From: Edaphochlamys debaryana
Lineage: Eukaryota > Chlorophyta > Chlorophyceae > Chlamydomonadales
Length of the DNA stretch: 64,000 nucleotides
Direction: 5' to 3'
Assembly: GCA_016858145.1 (NCBI GenBank)
Contig: JAEHOE010000184.1
Coordinates: 1 to 64,000 of the forward strand
Both the position numbers and the translations under genes were made by a program. The first letter of the stretch is position 1. The number at the start of each line of letters is the position of its first letter. The notes under the pieces are model-generated. The model had not been told where the DNA came from, made no database searches, and saw only the letters and a program-made list of their open reading frames with translations. Positions 33,446 through 43,587 of this stretch are shown in pieces.

Positions 33446-36400
33446 ATGGTTGCACAGCAAGCACAGACGCTGTTGGTGGAGCAGAGCATTGTCTCGGGAG
33501 GCTGTGCAGGAAGTCCGCAACTTCATCGCGCGTGACGAGGCGGTCCACCAGGCAGGAGCGGAGGTCAGCCCGGCCGCGCTGGCTGCCCTCAAGTCGCGCG
33601 CAGATGCGCTGACTGAGCATGTGCAAGCATGGACAAAAGAGCGGTCTCTCGCCTGAGCAGCAGCGTAGCACAGCTGCTGGCGAGGCGAAACTTGACGCGA
33701 TGCGCGCTGCGGCCAACCTCTGCGCATACCATGTGGCGACAATGGTCCTCTGCGGATACCAGATTGATGTGGTGGCAGCCACGCCCTCGGTCCTCGACTT
33801 TGCCCGGCGCCTAATCCTATCCCAGACTTTCGAGGCTCTATCGGGCCGTCTCTCCGACGCTCGGGCGGAGCTGGAGCTCCTTGCAGACCAAGCAGCGACG
33901 GCGGCCGCTCCCGGCGGCGTCGGGCCAGTCCTACAAGCATCAGCGGACTTGCGCATGAACGTCACACTTGTAGTGAGCGGGGTCGTCAGCCTGGTGCATG
34001 GCTGCGTTCGCCTGGCGGCCACTGCGGCCAGCGGCAGTGCGAGTCCCTCCAGCACAGAGGCTGCATCGGCCTGCTACGCCCAGGAGCTGGCGGCGGCGCT
34101 GCGGGCGAGCGCCGTGGTGGAGCACACGTGCGTCGCCCTCGCCTCTGTCCTTCGGCTGTGGGCCCTGGAGCACACCGCTGCCGCCGGGCCGTCTGCCCAA
34201 CACGACGCCCTGGGCTTGCTGCCAAGGGACGTCGACATGGCCGTTGGCGAGATGACAAAGATACTCCGCAGCATCTCCACATTTCACCTGCGCACACTGC
34301 CCGCGGCCCTTGAGAGCGCCGCGGTCCTCGGCCCCTGCGCCTCCTACACGGCCCTGGCCCATGGCATCGCGGTCCTCTCGGCCATGGACGGCGGGGGCAC
34401 GCACGGCCTGGAGCCCAGCGTGATACGGGGTGTCTCCGCCCTGGTGCGGATGGAGGCGGAGGACAGGCTGAGCGAGCTGTACGAGGACTGGGGGCGGGGT
34501 GCGGGACACCTACCGCAGTGAGGGGCAGCTGCGGAACCTCGTCACGTACCTGGCTTGGCATTACACCAGGCGCGGCGGTGGCCCTGCGGTTGCGAGGCTG
34601 GACGCCCTGCTTTCCCGCGACGCGGCCTCAAGTCTCGTGATGCGGGTCGCAAGGCTGGGGGTGCAAGCCGCGGCGGAGGCGGAGGCGGGGCGGCCGTGGG
34701 AGGAGGTGTTTACGGCCATGACGGCGCTCATGCTCGGCACGGGGCCCTGTCGCGTCATGCCGCGGTGGCGCGACGCCACAGTCCTCGCTGCGGACGCCCT
34801 GGCCGCGGCAGCGTCCTTGGTGGGGCCAGACGTCCGTGACCTGGGCGAGGAGTGGTGGCGGCTGGCAGTCGCCGTGGCACCCCACCTGCAGGAGCCTAAC
34901 CCGCGCTTCGCGCGCGGTTATGTCCAGCACCTTCTGTGCCAGCTGCCGGCCGTCGCTCTGCCCCCAGGTGCGTGACGTGGCGGGTTGGGCAGCTTGTCAT
35001 ATGGGCGGCGCTCTACGGTTCCAACTGCCAGGGATGCCAGGGTGATTGCATGGGCTTGAGCATGACCGCTTCTTGGCTACACCAGGCAAGGCTTGCCCGC
35101 TCACAAAACCTGCTCGTAACAGGCACGCCTGTTCCTACCCCTCCCCGCAGCGCCCCTGCCGCCCGCCCCGCCGCTCGGCCTGGAGTCGGCGCTCGCCGGC
35201 GGCGTGCTGCCCTGCCTGGAGCGCCTCGTCCGCCGCGCCGCAGCCAGCCTGCTAGAGGGCGGGCCCGGCGAGAACCAGCCGGAAATGCCTCGATGCCACG
35301 AGGCGGAAGCCCTCGCCGCATTCATCAAGACAACCCCTGGGGGCTGGCCCCGGCTGGCCCCGCTGCTGGCGTGGGGCGACGCTCGGCAGGCGGCTGCGCT
35401 GGTGAGGAGCATCGGGAAGGGCCTCGAGGCAAAGCAGCGAACCCCTATCGTCAGCCCGTGGCATGTGCGACCGCACTGCTGTGGTTCACGAGCAGCTTTC
35501 TGTCCGAGGGACGGGCCTGGCTCGAGGGCCTGGCAGCAGCCCGACAGGGGCGAGGCGCGGGGCCGGGCGGAGGCGGAGGCGGGGCAGGGGCCCTGTCGCC
35601 GGCGGAGCGGCAGCTGCTGGAGATGCTGGCGGCAGCAGCGGCGGCCTGGCTGCCGCCGCTGATCGGCGACGTGGTGGGACGGGCGATGCGTGGTACCATC
35701 AACGAGGCACTGCTCGCTGCCTGCCTCCGCACTCTGCCCCTCCTGGCATGCGTTGACCTCACCTCCCGAGCTCCCTGGGCCACCCTCGCTGCTGCTGGAG
35801 CTGGCGGCCTCGGCGGCGGCGGCACTGGAGGGGCGGGGGCGTCATCGGGCGGCGGCGGCGCTGGCTGGCTTGCGGAGCTGTGCCCCATGCACCTCGTGGG
35901 CATGGTGCTCAGCGCACTTACCACGATGAAGATCGCCTGCCCGCCGCACCTGGCGGAGGCTTGCTGCACGGTCGCGGCGGCGATCCCGGAGGACGTTATG
36001 CGCATAGGAGGGGCGGGCCCTGTGTGGGAGCCGCAGCAGCTGCGGACCCTGGGTGCCGAGTGCAGGGCCCGAGGGCACGCGGCGGCGGCGGAGGCGGCGG
36101 AGGCGCTGGCGGCTCAGCTGGTGCGCTGGGCGTACGGCAGCGGGCCGCGGGGCGGCAGGGGCGGCGCACGGGTGTCCGCCGCCTCCGGGGCCCAAGCGCT
36201 GGCCGCTCGCTTCGGCGCGTGGTTCCCTGGCTTGGAGGCCGCCGCCGCCCTGCTGCCGGCCTCGCCCGCCGCCGCCCGCGCGTGCCTGGGCGGCTGCTCG
36301 AACCCGGCCTGCGCCAACCTGGAGGGCGACAGCGATGCGGCCCTGCCTCTGCGGGCGTGCGCGGGCTGCGGCGGCGCTGCGTCGTACTGCAGCCGCGAGT

Positions 36401-36489
36401 GCCAGACGGCGCACTGGCGGTCGGGCCACCGGGAGGCGTGCCGGGGCGGCGCTGGCGGCAACGGCAGCGGAGCCAGGCGCAGGGGCTGA
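33446..36489 (+). pseudogene. MYND zinc-finger gene A2, multiply broken and mosaic
   Basis: Proposed exons are 33446-34967 and 35151-36489. It shares both ancestral frame breaks of A1 (near 33630 and 35430-35450). In addition, a 16-bp insertion at 33476-33491 shifts the frame after about ten codons, and a further one-base phase change occurs at about 34506, where sequence switches to another paralogue. From 34507 to 35002 it encodes TYRSEGQLRNLVTYLAWHY and downstream blocks unlike A1, then A1 identity resumes inside the intron. The last ~480 bp also switch to a different paralogue. The MYND finger itself is complete (CSNPAC, CAGC, YCSREC, HREAC). Expression as a full-length protein is unlikely. 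Confidence 0.8.
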
Positions 36490-39067
36490 AGGGTGCAGGG
36501 AAAAGCGTGGCGGGCAGGTTAGGTGTTGGCGCAGCGTTGGGACAAGCGGCAATGAATGTAGGCTTGCGGGTTGCTCGGCATTGGCTGTGTGGGTGTGGAG
36601 CGAGGGCTGCTTACGGTATGGAGACCGTTGGTGGGGAGAACTGCATTGTCTTGTGCTGGGTGCTTGGCAATGTGCACTGGCGAAACATATGCGTGCACTA
36701 CGAATGTACTAGTACCGTGTTCGCACGTGCGACATGCGGGTCATGGGGTTCCCTGGTTGCGCCTGCAAGGCAGGCGATGTGGGCGGGCTTGGTGTCTTGT
36801 GACATAGGTGGTTGGCATTGCTGGGGTTGCCAAATCGTGCTCGCGTTGTCTCTCGTAATGTCTAACTCCAGGGAGCCAAGCGGGGGTTTCATCATGCTTT
36901 CAAACTGTGTCGTGTACAAGACTCGCTTGATACGTGCAACGGCAGGCCTGAGAAGACACTGTCGCTTAGGCCGGCCCTGTAGTTGCTGGCAGCGCGCACG
37001 TGCCTCTGCTTAGTTAGGCATATGGTGACTACGGAGAGCTGAGGCGACGGCCCAGGCTTGGAGAGAGCGGTTTCTGTGCATCATAATGGGGGCCTCGTGT
37101 GCTCCGGGAGCCCACCTGCGGGCAGCTGCTTGCGGGAGTAGAGCATGGGACTGCTAGGGGGTCGGAGCGTCGTGTCCATACCAGTGTCCGTACCGCTAGC
37201 GGTGGGGCTTGCACATTCAGAAATATATCACGGGCCAGGAGGATCGCGGGAGGGTTGCTCTGACGCGCAGTGAGCGAGAGTAAGGGCGTGTTGTTGTTCT
37301 AGCATTTGTCGGCTTGAGTAGCGCCATGGCGGGGCACTAGGTTGTGCGCATCGCTGGAGAGCTAGCGGTTGACAGAGTAACGTCCCGAGGCAACGGTTAC
37401 CTTTTGTCCCGCCTTTCATGGGCCGAACAGCCGGAGCCTCCGCATCCTCTGCAGCAGAGCAACTTCATGCCGACCAGGCTTGCACCTCTCGACCGCAGCA
37501 GCGCAGCTGCAGTCAGCCTGCAGCCCGGCGCTTGTCGTGACTCGTGCGTAACTAAGCCAATACGGCCGTGCCGGGCAGCGTGCCGTCCCTTTGCCCCGTC
37601 CCCCATCCGCTGTCTGCCGCAGCACACTATGATTCCCCGAGGTTGCCCGGTCCTCGCGTCTCCGGGAATAAAGATAACCAACCACACGCGCGCCGTACCA
37701 GACGCACCGTACAACAACCTAGATACCGTACGTCCTGGACGCCTCCAAGCGCTCCCAGGCTCCCCATGAGGCAGGATGAGGCACCCTAGGGCCTACTGGC
37801 CTGGGCAACACACAGCCGCAATCCCTGAGGGAAAGGTTAGGCGGAGGGTGCAGTGCGTTGCCACCGTCGGTAGGAGCCGCCTTGTGTGACGGGCCCCGTT
37901 GTCCTCCTCTGCAATCTGTGCGCGGGCGGATGATTGCTTAAAGAGCGAGACTGCTGCTTCATGTGGTGGCCTCCAGCCGGTCGTCGTCAGCCCCTGTGGG
38001 CCGGGAGTCTGGATCTGAGCGTGCCCTCGTTACTTGCAGTGCATTCTCTTAACCCGTGAGCGCCACATCCTTGCCCGAAGTCAGTCGCCCGCCACCAACT
38101 TCTGCACGAAAGGGGGAAGTGAGGACCGGTGTGTCCACGCAGCAAGCGAAGCCGGCAAGCCTCCCCCACTGCCCCGTAGGACTGACTGTGGACGTAGGTG
38201 CCCTGCGTTGCCCCTCTCCTGGCGTCCACCAACCAGGGACCGGCGCTGCCTTGCAGCGCCAGCACCGTTGCCTGGTCGCTGCTGATGGTCGAGCGGTGTC
38301 CGTCCTTGTCCTTTACCCCAAGGCCCCAACCGGCGCCGTCGATCCCCCAGCGGAGGTGCCTGGGCTGCAGGGCCCTCCACTTCTACCCCGGAAACACTGC
38401 ACGTGCGCAATCCCGCCCTTTTCAGGTCGCACAACCTGCTCCTGCCCCTCAAGACTTCCGGGGCTGGGGGGATGCGCTGGGGGGGGCCGCCGACCGCTCC
38501 TGCTTGGGTCAGGAGGAAGCCGCGCAAGCGTAAACCATCAGTGGCCACGTCCTTCAACTCAACGCTCGAGCCCATACCGCCCCAACACAACACCGCCTCA
38601 GTCGCTACCGCCTGTACGGTCCACCCCATCCGCCGCCCGCTTCGTGACCCCCGGCTCCACCACCGCCCGCTTCTTGCCCAGGGGCCAGCCCAGGTGCGTT
38701 CACGCGGAGCTGGAGCACCGTCAGGCCGAGGTGTCACACACACACACACGCCCCCCGCGGCCCACCCCCCAGCCCCACCCAAAGAAAGATGCGGCAATCA
38801 ACGGGGGCTTGCACGGCGATGGGTGGGTCGACCGAGCAGTGGGCGGAGCGAGTAACGGGCAGTCTGTTTCGTGGGGGGCGGGTGCGGGGGCTACGGATGA
38901 GGGGGGGAGGGCGGGTGCCCGCAACCTGCCCGCCATTATGTACTTTGTAGTGCTGTCACAAAGGATCACCACATAGCTAGCCCTGCTGCCGCCTTGACGC
39001 TTCCCACTCCATCCACAATGACCTAGGCTGTGTGTGCAGTTCCCGTACCTTGCGCGCAAACGGTGTC
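36490..39067. other. Spacer between MYND A2 and B2
   Basis: A copy of 20892-23431 with scattered substitutions and small indels, and the same possible minus-strand relic. It keeps the CA microsatellite near 38735-38750. No intact gene is supported. Confidence 0.6.
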
Positions 39068-42000
39068 ATGGCTGCACAACTAGCACAGACACTGGTGTGC
39101 CCGGAGGCCGAGCAGGAGGTCCGCGACTTCATCGCGCAAGCGGAGGCGGTCCTCGGGGCAGAAGCACAGGCCAGCCCGGCCTCGCTGTCTGCCCTTGCAT
39201 CAACAGCAAAGAGTCTGGCTTGGCGTCCGGGTCTCTGGGCAAACACGGATAAAGCTGCTGCTAAGAGCACCATCGCCGAGCTGCTGTCACGGCCAGCGTT
39301 CAAGCGGGCTCTCCTGCTCGTGACCAATGAGGCGACGCGTTGGACATGGTCGCCTCATCAGCGCAGCCTTGAGGAGCAGCAGGGGCTGAAGGCCAAGATC
39401 GAGGCGCTCGAGGCCGTGGTGCTGCTCTGCGGGTGCCTTCTGGGCTCGTCCAACCCTGCTGCCCCGGTCCTCGACTTTGCCCGGCGCCTGGTCCTGTCCC
39501 AGACGCTCGAGGCTCTGTCGGGCCGTCTCGCGGACGCTCGGGCGGAGCTGGAGTTCGTCGCAGACTGGGCCGCGGCCGCGGCCGCTGCCGTCGGCGTCGG
39601 GCCCTTCCTGCAAGCGGACGCTCCTGCGCTACTGATGCTCCTGGTGCCTATGATGGACCTGGTGGGAGCAGCTGCACACCTGATGCGGGGTTGCCTGCAG
39701 CTGGCAATACGAGAGCCGGACGCGGGTCCTGAACCCCAGAGCGCTGCCGCTGCTGCGGCCAGCGGCGCGGCGCCGGAGCCCAGTGCGCCTGCTCAGCCCG
39801 CGGGGGCTGCGGCCAGCGGCAGTTCAGCTCCCTCGGGCGCTGCGGTTGCGGAGGCGGCGGCTGCGTCGCTCTGCTACGCCCAGGAGCTGGCGGCGGCGCT
39901 GCGGGCGAGCGCCGTGGCGGAGCACACGTGCGCGGCCCTAGCGTCGGTCTTCCGGCTGTGGGCCGTGTTCGACGGCGCAGCCAAGGAAGAGCCGCCCAGG
40001 GCAGATCCCGCCTTCGTGGATGTACTCTGCGGGCACGCCGACCGCACTATCCGATATGCCATGTGGGCCCTGACCACCCTTGAGGGAGCGCATGTAGAAA
40101 CGCGGCCCGCAAGCCTGGCCCGTGCTGCAGCGCGCGGCCCCGGCGCATTCTACACGTCCCTGGCCTGCGGCGTAGCGGTCCTCTCGGCCATGGACGGCGA
40201 GGACACGTACGGCCTCGCGCCCAGCGTGCGTCAGGGTTTCAACGAAGTGCTACGGAATGAGGTGGTGCAGCGGGCGGCCGTGCTATTCGGCGCTGGAGTG
40301 CAGTCGCCGGAACTGGGGTCCTTGGGGCCGCTGATGACCCTCCTCAATTTGCTGCCAGCTGATGAGGGGAAGCTGCTTGACCCCGCGAAGGCAAGGGCGA
40401 TGCTGCCACGCTCCAAAGTGCTGCCGTTAGCAATGCGGATGGCACGGGTCTGGGTGCTGGCCGCGGCGGAGGCCGCGGCAGGAAGGACACGGGAGGAGGA
40501 GCTGGCGGTCTTGACGGACAGAAGGCTTGGCACGGGGCGCGTCCGCGCCCTTCTGGACTGGGGAGAGGCTGCTCTGCTGGCGTCCGCCGCGCTTCAGGCC
40601 GCGAGCACAGCTGTGCGCTCAGGCGCAGGCCCCGAGGTCAGCGTTGACCTGGGCGAGGAGTGGTGGCGGCTGACGGTTGCCTTGGCAATGCACCTGCAAG
40701 CACCGACCAGTGCGCATAGAGTCAACTTCCCGGCGGACTACGGCAGAGCCGTATTGGCTCAGCTGCCGGTTGTGGCCAGGTGGGCCCCGCAGTCTCCAGC
40801 CAGACCCGACCCAGATCGACCCACATCAACCCAGATCACCACAGTTGACACCCAGATTGATGACTGCTTGTACCGACACCACCCTTCTGTTCCGCCCACA
40901 GCGCCCCTGCCGCACACCCTGCCGCCCGCCCCGCCGCCCGGCCTGGAGTCGGCGCTTGCCGGCGGCGTGCTGCCCTGCCTGGAGAACCTCTTCCGCCGCA
41001 CCGCCGCCAGCCTGCGCGTGGAATCGCCACCGCAGCTAGAGGCCCTACACGCCTTCGCTGGTGACGGGCTCTGGCAACGGCTGGCCCCGCTGCTGGCGTG
41101 GGGCGACGCCCGGCAGGCGGCTGCGCTGTTGAGGACCATCGGAAAGGGCCTCGAGGCCGCGGCCTCCTTGTACAGCTTCTACTCATATCCGGCCGATCAA
41201 GCAGTGACCGCATTCGCCGGTAGCTTGCTGGCCGGGGGGCGGCTGTGGCTCGAGGGCCTGGCAGCAAGCACCGGGGCGCGACGACCCGGCTTGGCATCCG
41301 GAGCGCTGGGGGCCGGGCTGGGAGGAGGCGGGCCGGGGGCCCTTTAGCCGGCGGCGGAGAGGCAGCTGCTGGCGATGCTGGCGGCTGCCGTGGCGAACTG
41401 GCTGCCGCCGCTGTGCCGCCTGCTGTGGGCAAGGTACCGGGACCAGGCTGGTTTCACCGGGTCGGCGCCGCTGATCACCTGCCTCTGCTGGCTGCCCCTC
41501 CTGGTCCGCATCGACGCCAGGCATGGCCCTCCCACGAGACCCTCAGCCGTGCTGGCAGCCGGGCCGGCCGCTGCAGGGGCGGCGGCGGGGGCGTCAGCAA
41601 GCGGCTCCGGCTGGGCTACAGGGCTATCTCCCGTGCGGTTCGTTGGCATGGCTTTACAAGGCATCAATGAGCAGTCGGAGGAGACGTATCTTCGTTACGT
41701 GGCGCAGGCCTGCTGCGCGGTCGCGGCGGCGCTTCCGGAGGAGGTGACGAAAGGCGGAGGAGAGGGCCCTGCCTGGGAGCCGCAGCAGCTGCGGTCCCTG
41801 GGTGCCGAGTGCAGGGCCCGGGGGTACATGGCGGAGGCAGAGGCGGTGGAGGCGCTGGCGGCTCAGCTGGTGCGCTGGGTGCACGGCAGCGGGCCGCGGG
41901 GCGGCAGGGGCGGCGCACGGGCGTCCGCCGCCTCCGGGGCCCAAGCGCTGGCCGCTCGCTTCGGTGCGTGGTTCCCTGGCTTGGAGGCCGCCGCCGCCCT

Positions 42001-42215
42001 GCTGCCGGCCTCGCCCGCCGCCGCCCGCGCGCGCCTGGGCGGCTGCTCCAACCCGACCTGCGCCAACCTGGAGGGCGACAGCGATGCGGCCCTGCCTGCC
42101 TCTGCGGGCGTGCGCGGTCTGCGGCGGCGCTGCGTTTTACTGCAGCCGCGAGTGCCAGACGGCGCACTGGCGGTCGGGCCACCGGGAGGCGTGCCGGAGC
42201 CCAGGCGGCAGCTAG
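39068..42215 (+). pseudogene. MYND zinc-finger gene B2, chimeric and broken
   Basis: It starts MAAQLAQTLVCPEAEQEV and is near-identical to B1 up to about 40228, then becomes most similar to gene C, including the C-type intron sequence. The proposed donor after 40779 is two bases out of phase with the acceptor at 40901. The unspliced frame instead stays open through the intron. A TAG at 41345-41347 replaces the TCG of the conserved ALSPAERQLL block. A 4-bp tandem duplication (GCCTGCCT, 42094-42101) shifts the frame inside the MYND finger. The finger residues (CAVC, YCSREC, HREAC) survive only in the shifted frame. The last ~450 bp are almost identical to gene D. This is a recombination product and almost certainly a pseudogene. 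Confidence 0.85.
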
Positions 42216-43587
42216 CTGAGGGGCGTGTCGTACCGTAACGGGCGTAACGGTGTCATTGTGGGATACAGATGTAATAGAGTTGACGCCGTAACTTCTGCTG
42301 CTTCCTTGAGCATGGTGACCCGTCTCGGTAAGAGCGTTCTGAGTTCGCAAGTGGGAAGCTTACACGTGTGCTGGTCTCGGACAAGCTAGCATCTTTGTAA
42401 ATGCGCATCCTTGTAAATGCACTAATGCAGTAACTTTGGGCGGTGCTGATGGGACGGACCCTCCACGGAGCAGCCTACTACGAGCGTTCCTAGATCCTCA
42501 CTTCTGAACCGGCAGGATGTTGGGTTATAGCTTGCCAGCTTTTCTGGGCTCCAGTTCTCTCGATGCCATGCGGTGTGAAGCTGCAAGGGCACGTACCGTG
42601 TGCTGCTTGCGGACCGGGGGATGAAGAGAATGCGAGGCCCTGATGGTGTAGCCCCGAGCGGGATTGGAGCTGAGTGCATGAGGAACCTGGTGGACAGGGT
42701 AGCAGGAGTGGCTCTATCTTGACGTGTTACGGGGATGACGTTCAATATCTGCAGACAGAGGCGATCCCGTAGCAGGGGGCAGAGGGCAGGCACTGGGATG
42801 CGAGCGAGGGGGGGTCAACGGGGTAAAGCAAGGTGCCCCCCGAGGTGTGTACCGTGCTGTGGTACGACACGCTGCAATGGCGCACGCTGCAATGGTAACC
42901 GAGCATTCCGACCACCACGAATGTCGCCATCCGGACGCCGGGTCGGATGCGGGGCCGGATGCGGACCAGCATGCCCGAATGCCTGCAGCGCCACGAAGAG
43001 GGCACTGCAGGCCGCTACGGATGCTAGCGCCATGCCTCTCCGCCGGCCCCCAGCGGTGACGAGTTGTTGGAAGTCTAAGAACAATAGTGCGGTGACGGGG
43101 GATGAGGAATTGGGCTCGTCAGCACCAGCGGTCTCCTGCGTGCCGGGCCGACGGGCTGAGGGGGCGCGGGGCGGGACTGCCGCTGTCCTGGGGTGGGTGG
43201 GCATGGCCCTCGCGTGGCGCACAAGCTACGAGGCTAATTAGCACCACACAGCGATATGCGCGGACAATACAACGTAGACGGACGCGTGTAGACCGGAAGC
43301 CTGGGGATATTGGACTAAGCGCACCACAGTTCAGGGCGTGGCGGAGCGGGGGCAGCGGAGGTGGGGGTGGGGGTGGGCAGTGGCGGCCATGGGATTGGGA
43401 GGGGGCCTGGTGTCGGCGCCACATGCTGGTGTTCAAGCCCACCGACAGAAACTGCTCATAGAGACTGCACAAGGTCCGACCACATCCATGTAGAGGCCAC
43501 GGCTAGCTCTACTTGACGCGTTTGGCTTCATCCCCATTCTAGGTTCCTGTGGCCCGTTGCGCAGCATACAAACGTAACACAGGAGCC
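42216..43587. other. Spacer between MYND B2 and C
   Basis: No supported gene. TGTAA motifs occur at 42270-42274 and again near 42397-42418. A short CGCACGCTGCAATGG-type repeat lies near 42870-42895. Confidence 0.55.
42270..42274 (+). terminator. TGTAA polyadenylation motif after B2
   Basis: TGTAA lies about 55 bp after the end of the shifted B2 frame, matching the spacing seen for B1. Confidence 0.4.

Larger units (their letters stand above)
27594..40228. repeat. Segmental duplication, copy 2
   Basis: Near-identical to 12043-24600. Gene order and strand are the same: ATPase (minus), MYND A2, spacer, 5' half of MYND B2. Notable differences are a 16-bp insertion at 33476-33491, a replaced tract at 34507-35002, changed sequence from about 36009 to the A2 stop, and clustered substitutions in ATPase exon 3. 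Similarity is lost beyond about 40228, inside B2. Confidence 0.93.

Noticed and set aside
38056..38976. 306-codon plus-strand open frame in the A2-B2 spacer
   Set aside because: The corresponding frame in the other duplicate is broken by indels that are not multiples of three, and the translation is Pro/Thr-rich without any domain.
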